The notes under the pieces are model-generated. The model saw only the letters and a list, made by a program, of their open reading frames with translations, ran no database searches and was not told the origin of the DNA. Positions 27,946 through 36,060 of a stretch of 64,000 nt of DNA are shown piece by piece. Source of the DNA: Ignavibacteria bacterium (GTDB lineage Bacteria; Bacteroidota; Ignavibacteria; Kapaibacteriales; UBA4661); the NCBI GenBank assembly GCA_013298775.1, contig JAAFIV010000026.1:1-64000 (forward strand), in the 5' to 3' direction. How positions within the stretch are numbered: position 1 is the first letter of the stretch; every line of letters starts with the position of its first letter. The position numbers and the translations under genes are program-made.

Positions 27946-28500
27946 CTATTGCCAAAAGCGTGTTTTTTCAACCATGCGCAACATGGACTCTTCTTGAGTA
28001 AGCAAAGAAACCTCCGCAAGGTGAACCCAACGCAAATCCCTGGATTCCGAGCTTATCTGCAAGGGAGTCTGCTCATTTGCTTGCAAGAGAAATCGTGCGT
28101 CGTAATGGAGGTGTTCTGGCTCAACGCTTGATTCTGTGCGGCGTTCGGGAATGGAATGAATGTCAAGGTCGAAAATATGCGGTACAATCGGAATAATATC
28201 GTACACACCAGATTCCTCCACTGCTTCGCGCAAAGCAACGCGCAGAACATCGTTGTCGCCATCGCAGTGTCCGCCCAGCTGCAGCCATTTATCGAGCTTT
28301 CGGTGGTGTGTGAGCAAAACTTTATTGCGTGCGGCATTCACCACCCACGCCGAACCAGTGATATGCCCAATCTGCAATTCTCGCTTGAAGCAATCAGGAT
28401 TCGCTTGCACAAATGCTATCATTTCATTGCGTTTTGTTTGTTCGTCTGGCGTTGATGCGTGATATTGTTGCAAAAGCTGAAGAAATGTCTGTCGGAACAT
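27946..28500 (-). CDS. NUDIX hydrolase
   Basis: A 184-residue member of the Nudix superfamily, which cleaves nucleoside diphosphates linked to another group. The Nudix box spans about residues 77-99 (GHCDGDNDVLRV then ALREAVEESGV). The three acidic residues of REAVEE that bind metal are kept, but the glutamate expected seven residues into the box is asparagine, which may mark a subfamily or altered activity. The HITGSAWVVN strand and WLQLGGH are typical of the COG1051-like group. The substrate is unknown. It lies 81 bp upstream of the Wzi-like gene on the same strand. Confidence 0.88.
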   Translation of the reverse strand: MFRQTFLQLLQQYHASTPDEQTKRNEMIAFVQANPDCFKRELQIGHITGSAWVVNAARNKVLLTHHRKLDKWLQLGGHCDGDNDVLRVALREAVEESGVYDIIPIVPHIFDLDIHSIPERRTESSVEPEHLHYDARFLLQANEQTPLQISSESRDLRWVHLAEVSLLTQEESMLRMVEKTRFWQ

Positions 28501-28714
28501 AATCGGAACAGAATAATTGCTATGAAGTGAGGAATTATGAGGCGGTGAGTGCTGTTTGTCTGAAGAGAACCATTATCAGTACGCTGCAAGTTACGAAAAA
28601 CACTTCCACTTGGAAACAAGCATTTTTGAGATATTCCGATGGCAATGAACTTTTGATAAAGTCTCTGCTTGAAGATATTTTCCCGCAAACGCACTTCAAA
28701 AAAGGAGGTACTAA

Positions 28715-28856
28715 CTCACCTTACGCAAAAGACCCTCACCCAACCCTCTCCCAGAGGGAGAGGGCTTCAGAGCTAGTCTTCATCAACCCTCGCCCTCTGG
28801 GAGAGGGTCTCGCGTAGCGAGGGGTGAGGGCGGCGTGAGAGTTTGCGTAAGGTGAA
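28715..28856. mobile_element. MITE-like palindromic element (family B, copy 2) with flanking direct repeats
   Basis: Reverse-oriented relative of 8447-8576, with outer arms CACCTTACGCAAA / TTTGCGTAAGGTG and the same CCCTCTCCCAGAGGGAGAGG core. Identical GTACTAA flanks (28708-28714 and 28857-28863) look like a target-site duplication. It lies in the 861-bp gap between 28500 and 29362, which holds only repeats and a terminator. Confidence 0.78.
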
Positions 28857-28907
28857 GTACTAAATACGTGATTCTGGAATGACGCAGTGATAATAAAAAT
28901 GTGAGTA

Positions 28908-28995
28908 AGGAACGCGGATTTGAGGACTCACGAGGACTTTGAGGATGGAAAAAAGTCCTCAACGTCCTGACAGTCTGGGCTTCATCGGCGTTCCA
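28908..28995. repeat. GAGGACT repeat element (family D, copy 2)
   Basis: AAGGAACGCGGATTTGAGGA then further GAGGACT/GAGGAT units, AAAAAGTCCTCAACGTCCTG and GGCGTTCC. It matches the complement of 55331-55429 over most of its length. Confidence 0.75.
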
Positions 28996-29033
28996 AATAA
29001 TCGGTGCATAATTCAAGAATCGTGTACTGCATG

Positions 29034-29162
29034 TTCAGTTGGAAACCAGGTATGGTATTGGGTTGAAAAGGTAAAAAAACAAAGAGTGGCACAGACATTC
29101 TTGTCTGTGTTTTCCACCCGAATTCCGTACTACCACTCACAGACAAGAACGTCTGTGCCACT
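29034..29162. repeat. Family C copy 7 with extended conserved leader
   Basis: Complete palindrome at 29085-29162, preceded by the same roughly 50-bp leader as the copy at 24345 (TTCAGTTGGAAACCAGGTAT ... GGTATTGGGTT). Confidence 0.85.
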
Positions 29163-29261
29163 CATGAGGTAAGGATTTTTTAAACTGAAATCATTGAGTA
29201 GCAAAAAAGAAATACTTGGCGCATCTAAAAAGCCTTTTGCACAATAAGCCCCACTCCAAAA

Positions 29262-29325
29262 AACAAAAATGGAGACCACTTTCCAGCGCACACGCGCTTT
29301 TGAAGGTAGTCTCCATTTTTTTTGA
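29262..29325 (-). terminator. Rho-independent terminator after the DUF1501 gene
   Basis: AAAAATGGAGAC (29265-29276) pairs with GTCTCCATTTTT (29309-29320). On the minus strand the stem is followed by a T-rich run. It can also act on the plus strand. Confidence 0.8.
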
Positions 29326-29361
29326 TTTTTTTGTGCCGATGTTTCGAGGCGAATAGTGCCT

Positions 29362-30945
29362 TTACCGAGCCACAATCATCTTCCCACTCGCCACACCACG
29401 CTCGGTCTGCAAGCGATACAAATACGTTCCTGCTGCAAGCGATTCCGCATTGAACGCCACACGGTGTGTGCCGCTTGCTTGCTGCTCTTCGAGCGAAGTA
29501 ATCACGCCGCCAAGCCCGTCGAATATCGTCAGGCGGACGTTGGAGGAAGCTGGTAGAACGTACTCAATCGTGGTTGTGCTGCTGACGGGATTAGGATAAT
29601 TCTGTAACTGCAAGGTCGTCGCATTCATCACGGTTTGCGTATCGTTCACCGATGTAGAAGCGGTGCTGATAAGCGGAAGCGTGTTGTAATCTTTCCCCAG
29701 AATCGCCTTGTATTCGGTGCTGTCGGTGGCAAACCATTGCTTCAAAATAGAGGCGTAGATTTGGCGGAAATCGGTTTGCATTTGCAAATTTCCACCGTTC
29801 AAATTGGTCAAACTTGGGTTGCCGTTCAGTACGCCGCCTTTTATTGCCGAGCCAAAGACAAAGACGGGAGCCGATGTGCCGTGGTCGGTGCCAGACGAAA
29901 CGTTTGAACCCGGGCGGCGACCAAATTCGGAGAACGTCATACCGACAACTTTATTATCCACGCGGTTCAGCTTCAAATCTTGCTGGAAGGAAGCAATACC
30001 TTCGGAGAGCCGTGCAAGCAAGGTTGCGTGCGTGCCGAGCGTTCTGTCCGCCATACTTACTTGCTGCGCGTGGGTATCGAAGCCGCCGAGCGTTACCAAA
30101 TAGACCCGCGTTTTCAAGCCGCCTGCAATGAGCCGCGCTACAATCGCTAGTTGGTCGGCGAGCGGGTTTACGTTCATTGGCGTATAGGTTGCGAGATTTT
30201 TTGCTTTGTCGTAGGCAGATTTTATAACGCTTGCGTAAGTTTCGGATTGCCCTTGAATTTGGCGAATGTACGCAATTTGCTTGCCTGCATCAGTGTTGGG
30301 CGCAGTATCGAAGCCATCTACCGCCGAGCCTTGCACGAGGCGAAGGAATGCGGCTGGGTCTTGCACATTCACACCCATTGGCGTACTGGTGCCTTTCAGC
30401 GTCAGCGAAGGCGTTGCGCTGATTTGAATTGCCAAGGGGTCAGGCATTTCCCGACTTGGATAGCCAACGGGATAATTCGGAAATTGCGAATCCAAATAGC
30501 GTCCTGCCCAGCCTGTACCGAGATATTCATTGAAATCCGCACCCGACATCCAAATATCGGTTGAGCGGAAGTGCGAAAAGTTAGAGTTTGGGTAGGCAAC
30601 ACCTTGAATGACGGCGAGATTTCCCGCATCAAACAAGGATTTCATCCCAACCATTGATGGGTGCAAGCCCGTGGCATTTGTCAATTTCAAAACACGATTC
30701 TCTGGCAGGGCGATATTGCTGCGAATGCGGTTATATTCCGACATTTGGTCGAGCGGAATGACCGTATTGATGCCGTCGTTCCCACCTGCAAGCTGAATCA
30801 GCACCAAATAGCGGTCGGCGGCGGCAGACGCAACGGCAAGACTTTCCAACAAAGGAGAAAGCCCCATTGCTTTAGCGGAATAGCCCGACAGTGCGAGCGG
30901 CAGCGTAACGGCGGTCGCGCCACGAATAAAGTCTCTGCGTTCCAT
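29362..30945 (-). CDS. DUF1501 family protein with T9SS sorting tail
   Basis: A 527-residue exported protein of the DUF1501 family (alkaline-phosphatase-like fold, function unproven). From the ATG at 30945 it opens MERRDFIRGATAVTLPLALS, a Tat-like twin-arginine signal. Family motifs include GGNDGINTVIPLD, SEFGRRPGSN, and DHGTSAPVFVFGSAIKGG. The C terminus is a T9SS type A domain (QNYPNPVSSTTTIEYVL ... GKMIVAR). It follows a DUF1800 gene, an association seen in many genomes, so the two very likely act together on the cell surface. The frame is open to 31023, where it would overlap the DUF1800 stop; the Tat signal decides the start. Confidence 0.9.
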   Translation of the reverse strand: MERRDFIRGATAVTLPLALSGYSAKAMGLSPLLESLAVASAAADRYLVLIQLAGGNDGINTVIPLDQMSEYNRIRSNIALPENRVLKLTNATGLHPSMVGMKSLFDAGNLAVIQGVAYPNSNFSHFRSTDIWMSGADFNEYLGTGWAGRYLDSQFPNYPVGYPSREMPDPLAIQISATPSLTLKGTSTPMGVNVQDPAAFLRLVQGSAVDGFDTAPNTDAGKQIAYIRQIQGQSETYASVIKSAYDKAKNLATYTPMNVNPLADQLAIVARLIAGGLKTRVYLVTLGGFDTHAQQVSMADRTLGTHATLLARLSEGIASFQQDLKLNRVDNKVVGMTFSEFGRRPGSNVSSGTDHGTSAPVFVFGSAIKGGVLNGNPSLTNLNGGNLQMQTDFRQIYASILKQWFATDSTEYKAILGKDYNTLPLISTASTSVNDTQTVMNATTLQLQNYPNPVSSTTTIEYVLPASSNVRLTIFDGLGGVITSLEEQQASGTHRVAFNAESLAAGTYLYRLQTERGVASGKMIVAR

Positions 30946-31000
30946 GATGTTTCCTTGATGAAAGATTGAGTAAGATGGTATTCGGAAAGAAAGGTTTTGA

Positions 31001-32638
31001 TTACATGATTTGATATTCCGCAATTTTCATCATGTAAATAAGCAGAGCATCTAATCTGGCTTTGACGGTATTCTTCTTGATTGGGTCAAGTGGTGTTAGT
31101 AAGTACGCATTCCATTCTTCGCTCCAGATGTAGCGATTATCTGTCCATACCGAACTTGACTTTGGGTTTGACATTAGAATAGTATGCACAAGGTAATCCT
31201 TCTGGTCATCGGTTAAATCAATTGCATAAAAATGCTCAGTAAAATTTTCCACAACTATATCTGCAGTAGCAAAACGTGGAGTAGGAAGCGATTCCAAAAA
31301 TTTTACTGAATCAAAGGGCATAAAGACTGTGTCTCTTGAGAGTCTCCATCCTTTTACAAAATAGTCCGTAAATTTCCCTCGTAGCGGCATGGTTGCTGTA
31401 TTTATCCATGTTTGATAGAAGAGAGGCTCTTGATAATATGCTTGCCAGCCAGCAACATTCGGCAAGCCGAAAATATCTTGTTGCAGTACCGCCAAGGTTT
31501 GGAGAACCCCCCCCGTATTTGAGCTGCCATACCAGAATGTATTGTACTCGTTTAACAGTGTTTGGAGGGTCGTTGGTACCGGAATCGTGTACATTGGAGA
31601 TTTTGTTGAGCGAAATGCACCAACAATCAAATCCAACGGCGTTTTTATCATGCAGCCAACGATTTTTTCATCGAAGAAATGTATGCTGCCAAAAAGTGCG
31701 CGGAGAACAGGTTTGATTTCATAGCCACTATCGCGGAAAATCTTTGCAAGTGGCTTGATGAATTCGTTGGTAATAGCTGGCGTAATGTTAGAATTAACAA
31801 AAAAGCGATAGAATTTTGAAACAATGTATTCCGACGTTGCATTCTGTTTGAAAATCATTGTAAGCATATCATCAATCTCTGCCAGACCATCCGCTTCTGT
31901 CGTTCCTGTTCGTCCTGTAATGATGGTATTTTGGTATGCTGCCGAGAATTGTTTGTTCTTATTATCATGCAGTGCAGGGCGAAATCTGGAAGTAACCGTA
32001 TCATTTACATCTATCCAGCCCGTGAGTACCCGTGCAGCAGCTTTTACGTCATCTTCGGTGTACGTCGTATAATTTCCTTGCGAAATCTCTGGACCTTTAC
32101 CAATCGTAAATAATTCTTGCAGTTCACGTGCATAGTTTTCTTGCGGCGCACCAGCTACATTCCGATTACCATTCAAATAAACCAGCATTGCGGGGTCAAT
32201 AGTAATCTCGCGGACGAAGGTTTTGAAATTGCCAAGAACGTTTCTGCGCAAGGTTTGATGCTGCTTGTAGAGATACCGTGTGTCATTCACTGCCCCAAAG
32301 GTAGAGACAAAATGATTATGCCAGAAAACCGTCATTTTTTCTGTAATTGATAGCGACTCATTCGCCATACGGCTAATCCACCATGCTTTCGTATGATTGT
32401 TGTACTCTCCTTCTGCTTGCGAGCGAGATGTATTACCAATCCATGTCGTACTTTGACCAGGTATAGTAGGCGGTGGCGGTGCTGGCTGGTCTTTAAGCAA
32501 AGTATCAAGTGCTTGGTCAATCGTTTTTCCCGTGAGCGCGGTAATGTCTGTACGGGAAGCACCGAACATAGTCCGCCGGAGCAGATGTTCTGCGGCTTTA
32601 GCGGTCAGTGGTGCGGAATATTTGTCTAAGAGAGGCAT
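31001..32638 (-). CDS. DUF1800 family protein
   Basis: A 545-residue protein of the DUF1800 family, function unknown but almost always next to DUF1501, as here. Diagnostic motifs are AEHLLRRTMFGASRTDI near the N terminus, EKMTVFWHNHFVS, and NYARELQELFTIGKG. No signal peptide or sorting tail is evident. The ATG at 32638 is preferred over the upstream TTG because GGAG lies a suitable distance before it. The gene contains a run of eight G (coding strand; 31507-31514), which could slip. The 55 bp to the next gene suggests co-transcription. Confidence 0.9.
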   Translation of the reverse strand: MPLLDKYSAPLTAKAAEHLLRRTMFGASRTDITALTGKTIDQALDTLLKDQPAPPPPTIPGQSTTWIGNTSRSQAEGEYNNHTKAWWISRMANESLSITEKMTVFWHNHFVSTFGAVNDTRYLYKQHQTLRRNVLGNFKTFVREITIDPAMLVYLNGNRNVAGAPQENYARELQELFTIGKGPEISQGNYTTYTEDDVKAAARVLTGWIDVNDTVTSRFRPALHDNKNKQFSAAYQNTIITGRTGTTEADGLAEIDDMLTMIFKQNATSEYIVSKFYRFFVNSNITPAITNEFIKPLAKIFRDSGYEIKPVLRALFGSIHFFDEKIVGCMIKTPLDLIVGAFRSTKSPMYTIPVPTTLQTLLNEYNTFWYGSSNTGGVLQTLAVLQQDIFGLPNVAGWQAYYQEPLFYQTWINTATMPLRGKFTDYFVKGWRLSRDTVFMPFDSVKFLESLPTPRFATADIVVENFTEHFYAIDLTDDQKDYLVHTILMSNPKSSSVWTDNRYIWSEEWNAYLLTPLDPIKKNTVKARLDALLIYMMKIAEYQIM

Positions 32639-33212
32639 AACGAGATTCTCCAAAACAAGGTCAAATGAAAAATAAGATAGTGTTTATTGTGTGCGTTTGC
32701 ATGAGCGACGGAGGGAAATCTACAAGAATTAGACCAATTCTGTGAGCGAAATATTCACGTGGGGTGTGATGGCTGTTCGGACGGGCGTTTTTGTGCAGAA
32801 AAGGCAAGGGGAAATCACATTGCCACGATATTCTTCGAGGTCTGGTGTGAGATGTTCACCGCCCACGTGAGCGAAAAAACGCCTAAAAAGCGCGTCATTT
32901 CTTCCTCCGTGAGCAATGAGCATCCCACGCGACCACCCCGAATATACCCTGACAACTTCCTTGACAATTTCTTTTCTATCAAAACCCTTGCCGTTCTTGC
33001 TGAAGGAACGGGGAAAACACTACCTATCCTACGTGTGCCGTTCCGATACGCTTGCTTGCTGTGCTGTCTCATCGTGGAGAACAGTATCGGAATCCAATAT
33101 GAGTCGAAAAACGAAGACGTGCTTGCTTGCTAGAAGAGAAAAACAAGAGAAATGGAAAAGAGTTACACAGGAAACGTATTTTTTTTATGCAGGTCTCATG
33201 GTAATTGCACTC

Positions 33213-33329
33213 ATTCGCCCCCTTGATAAAGGGGGAACGGGGGATTTTGTCGCATATGCGCGAGCAAGGAGTGCTGGAGACCGCACAAAACCGTAAATCC
33301 CCCGTTCCCCCTTTATCAAGGGGGCGAAT
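33213..33329. repeat. 35-bp perfect inverted repeat (family F)
   Basis: Arms at 33213-33247 (ATTCGCCCCCTTGATAAAGG ...) and 33295-33329 are perfect complements over 35 bp with a 47-bp spacer. This is a strong hairpin and probably a non-autonomous element remnant, in the 968-bp gap between the DUF1800 gene and the first Hsp20 gene. The stretch 32639-33212 shows no supported gene. Confidence 0.85.
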
Positions 33330-33380
33330 TCGACAACATTCCGTTGCTTTCGTGATTGCTTCGAGTAACTCGTTGCGAAG

Positions 33381-33546
33381 ATGTGTGGCTGCCAAACTGT
33401 CATTTTATCCTGCCAGCTTGGCAGCCGCACCACATCTTGCTCCTGAGCGATTCTGCCAAATTGACGCAGCATTCTCATTTCCCTGTCAAAATGGCACGAA
33501 ACCCGCATCAAAACTGCCATTGAAACACTTTGGCACGTTTTTCGTA
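33381..33546 (+). promoter_or_regulatory. Cluster of TGNCA half-sites upstream of the Hsp20 operon
   Basis: Nine TGCCA/TGTCA/TGGCA boxes occur between 33390 and 33535. They include a 13-bp near-perfect inverted repeat GTGTGGCTGCCAA / TTGGCAGCCGCAC and the compact CTGCCAGCTTGGCAG. Two TGGCACG sites (33492, 33531) resemble sigma-54 -24 elements, the first with exact GG-N10-GC spacing. Regulation by a dedicated heat-shock factor is inferred. Confidence 0.5.
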
Positions 33547-33606
33547 AATATCTCCTGCGAAAGCAAATCAATACATTCCCATCAACATTTCTCAAGGAGA
33601 CGCACC

Positions 33607-34083
33607 ATGCGCAATTTCTCATATAACTTCGACCCGCGTGATTTCCAACGCTTCCAAAATGCTGCTGAAACGGTCGCTGACCGCCTCGGTGATTTCTTCA
33701 ACGAGATGAACAAAAACATCAATGTTGATGTGGACATCACCAAGCAGAAACACGGCGTAAAATCTCGCATTGACGTTATCGAAGACGAAAACAACGTGTA
33801 CGTTCATGCAGAACTTCCAGGCATCGCAAAAGAAGATGTTTCGGTATCGGTAAGCGAGGAAAAAGTCCTCACCATTAAAGCAAATAAGCGTCGTTTGTAC
33901 GATGACAATGTTCGCTCTATCCGCAACGAACGCGCCTTTGGCGAATACACCCGCAATATCACGATTGAGCAAGAAATCAAAACGGACAGCATCTCCGCAA
34001 CCTTCCGCGATGGCGTTCTCACCATCACGCTTCCGAAGCCGGAATCTGCTCGTCCGAAAACAGTAAACATCAACATTCAATAA
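33607..34083 (+). CDS. Small heat-shock protein, Hsp20 family (first of three)
   Basis: A 158-residue cytoplasmic ATP-independent chaperone that holds unfolded proteins. The alpha-crystallin domain runs from about residue 45 to 145, with VDVIEDENNVYVHAELPGIA, the conserved GVLTITLPK motif (here DGVLTITLPKPE) and a short basic C-terminal tail. AAGGAG at 33594 fixes the ATG at 33607, although the frame is open upstream to 33205. Two more Hsp20 genes follow in the same direction. A cluster of TGNCA boxes lies upstream. Confidence 0.93.
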   Translation: MRNFSYNFDPRDFQRFQNAAETVADRLGDFFNEMNKNINVDVDITKQKHGVKSRIDVIEDENNVYVHAELPGIAKEDVSVSVSEEKVLTIKANKRRLYDDNVRSIRNERAFGEYTRNITIEQEIKTDSISATFRDGVLTITLPKPESARPKTVNINIQ

Positions 34084-34118
34084 ACACACTCAACATTTTT
34101 TCATAAGGAATTACCACA

Positions 34119-34619
34119 ATGGCAACAAGCATCTATCATCCAATGAACCGCGTTATCAACGAATTGAACCTCCGCATCAACAATATGCCGCGCTATGCTG
34201 GCGAAGTTGTGCAAATCGCAAATGCGTACGTTCCGAAAATGGACGTGGTTTTGAACAACGCTTTTAATAACGGTGTCCTTGGCAATATCGTTCTCGCGCC
34301 CCGCGTGGATGCGATTGAAGATACAGCAGCATACATCATCGTTGCAGAGCTTGCGGGCGTTGCAAAAGAAGATGTAACAATTACCGTAAAAGAGCGCGTT
34401 CTCACGATTGCTGGCGAGAAAAAACGCCCAGCAAGCGCAGAAAATATACAATTCCTTGCAAAAGGTCGTCGCTTCGGCAAATTCGAGCGTTCATTTGAAT
34501 TGCCAGAAAATGCCACTGCAGACGGCATCAAAGCTGAATTTGCACATGGTCTCTTGACCTTGACCGTACCAAAAGTTGCTGCAAAACAACCAGAAACTAT
34601 CACGGTTGCGATTCAATAA
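34119..34619 (+). CDS. Small heat-shock protein, Hsp20 family (second of three)
   Basis: A 166-residue alpha-crystallin chaperone, diverged from its two neighbours but with the same core: VDAIEDTAAYIIVAELAGVA, RVLTIAGEKK, and HGLLTLTVPKVA. The AELAGV in place of AELPGI is a small departure from the usual motif. It is preceded by ATAAGGAATT and starts 35 bp after the first Hsp20 gene, so it is co-transcribed. Hetero-oligomers among the three paralogues are plausible. Confidence 0.92.
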   Translation: MATSIYHPMNRVINELNLRINNMPRYAGEVVQIANAYVPKMDVVLNNAFNNGVLGNIVLAPRVDAIEDTAAYIIVAELAGVAKEDVTITVKERVLTIAGEKKRPASAENIQFLAKGRRFGKFERSFELPENATADGIKAEFAHGLLTLTVPKVAAKQPETITVAIQ

Positions 34620-34640
34620 GAGCAGCAATCTTTAGCATGG

Positions 34641-34680
34641 AAGCGGTGTTGATTCACCACATTTTATCAACACCGCTTCG
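34641..34680 (+). terminator. Hairpin between second and third Hsp20 genes (possible attenuator)
   Basis: AAGCGGTGTTGAT (34641-34653) pairs perfectly with ATCAACACCGCTT (34666-34678). The T run after it is weak, so it may lower rather than stop expression of the third Hsp20 gene. Confidence 0.6.
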
Positions 34681-34756
34681 TTGCTTGATACTTCTCCTCA
34701 ACTCACCTTTCACACTACCACAACGATTTATTCACTTTTTTGGAGGTCATTGCAGA

Positions 34757-35461
34757 ATGAATTCCGAAACAAACCCAGTAAACACTATGGAATCTCAAAC
34801 AGAATTTCAAACAGAACAAACAACACCAAACACGCAAGCGGCAGAAGCCGTACAAGCGGCTGGTGTAGCGGTTGGTAAAGCGGTCAATCACACGGTTAAT
34901 CAGGTTGTAAACGAAGCGCGTAGCACGTTCCAACGCTTCGAGGCGTTCCGTGAATTAGAGCGCATCAGCAATGAAGTTGGCAGCAAAGTGAGCAGCCAAG
35001 CAAGCTCATTCTTCACCCGCGAATCGCTTACAAACCTCTTGAATACAGACTTCATTGGCGGAACAGCTCTCAGCGAAGTAGCAAAGCGTTTCACAATGGG
35101 TAATCTTATTCAAAACCCGATTTCGGTGCCGTTTTCACTCCGCGCCGATGTTGCTGAAGACCACGACAACGTGTATATGCACCTCGAACTTCCGGGCATC
35201 GAAAAAGAACACGTAAGCGTGAACGTCAGCAATGACCGCGTTCTCACCATCAAAGGCGAGCGCAAAAATGAGTTCAAAGAAGAAGGTAAATCCTTCCTTC
35301 GCATGGAACGCAGCTATGGCTCATTCGAGCGCAGCTTCACGCTTCCAGCAAATGTGAAAACAGACAGCATCAATGCGCAGTTTGAGCATGGTGTTCTCAG
35401 CCTTACGCTTCCAAAAACGGAAGAATCAAAGCCAAAAATGATTGCAATTGAAGTAAAGTAA
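34757..35461 (+). CDS. Small heat-shock protein, Hsp20 family (third), with long N-terminal extension
   Basis: A 234-residue Hsp20, about 80 residues longer than its neighbours. The alpha-crystallin domain occupies the last 110 residues (LRADVAEDHDNVYMHLELPG, RVLTIKGERK, HGVLSLTLPKTE). The first 120 residues begin Glu/Thr/Gln-rich and continue as an Ala/Val-rich amphipathic stretch (AAEAVQAAGVAVGKAVNHTV), which could be helical or membrane-interacting. TTTGGAGG at about 34739-34746 supports the ATG at 34757. It is separated from the second Hsp20 gene by a hairpin, which may set its level. Confidence 0.9.
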   Translation: MNSETNPVNTMESQTEFQTEQTTPNTQAAEAVQAAGVAVGKAVNHTVNQVVNEARSTFQRFEAFRELERISNEVGSKVSSQASSFFTRESLTNLLNTDFIGGTALSEVAKRFTMGNLIQNPISVPFSLRADVAEDHDNVYMHLELPGIEKEHVSVNVSNDRVLTIKGERKNEFKEEGKSFLRMERSYGSFERSFTLPANVKTDSINAQFEHGVLSLTLPKTEESKPKMIAIEVK

Positions 35462-35477
35462 TTGCATCTACTGTTCC

Positions 35478-35585
35478 CTCGTCGGGCGGCTGTTATCACA
35501 AGCACAGTAGCCGTCCGGCGGGTGCTGTGTAAGCGGCTCACCCGCCGGACGGCAGCGTACTGGCACTCCTCAGCCGCCCGACGAG
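35478..35585. repeat. Nested palindromes (family G)
   Basis: Outer arms CTCGTCGGGCGGCTG / CAGCCGCCCGACGAG (35478-35492, 35571-35585) enclose a second pair GCCGTCCGGCGGGTG / CACCCGCCGGACGGC (35510-35524, 35539-35553). Both are perfect 15-bp repeats and GC-rich compared with the surroundings. The stretch 35586-35967 holds nothing recognised. Confidence 0.8.
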
Positions 35586-35967
35586 AGTACGTGAATAGCA
35601 GTAAGATAATTGCAGGAATATGATTGCCGCGTGGCGATTTTTTGGTAAATTGAAGGCTGTTTTGCAAATGCTTCCACGTACATTTTTACAACGAGCATTT
35701 GCATGAAAAGGTAAGTTTCACAAACGACAGGTTTTGAATGAAGAATGGTTTTCTCTGTGCTGTGGGAAGTTTTTTATTTGACTTCTTCAACGGCACACCG
35801 CCCCAGCAATCAAGCCCTCTTTGCAAACACGATTCCTTGCTTTTTGGCGATGGATTCTTAGCACAAGCGGAAGATTAGCGAAAGAGGCGGCAAAGAGAAC
35901 AAAAGATTTATCCGCACCCTGCTTCACAAGCAAGCATTCATGCGGCATCCGTGAAAAGACACCACCA

Positions 35968-36034
35968 ACATTACGGATGACGGCTTACACGAAACGCACG
36001 TAACGGTGCAGCTTGTAGGCGGTCATCCGTAATG
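35968..36034. repeat. 14-bp inverted repeat before the HEPN gene
   Basis: ACATTACGGATGAC (35968-35981) and GTCATCCGTAATGT (36021-36034) are perfect complements. The right arm ends 26 bp before the HEPN start codon, so it may be an operator or an mRNA hairpin. Confidence 0.7.
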
Positions 36035-36060
36035 TGCGTAAAAGACGAAAAGGTAGGATT

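Noticed and set aside
28527-28817. 96-codon plus-strand frame after the NUDIX gene
   Set aside because: Half of it runs through the family B palindromic element and the rest shows no recognisable motif.
32729-33072. Two overlapping minus-strand frames upstream of the DUF1800 gene, possibly a decayed gene
   Set aside because: Phrases such as LTEEEMTRFLGVF look protein-like, but I could not join the frames into a known family, so no gene is claimed.
33205-33606. N-terminal extension of the first Hsp20 gene
   Set aside because: It runs through the 35-bp inverted repeat and operator-like region; the AAGGAG site fixes the start at 33607.
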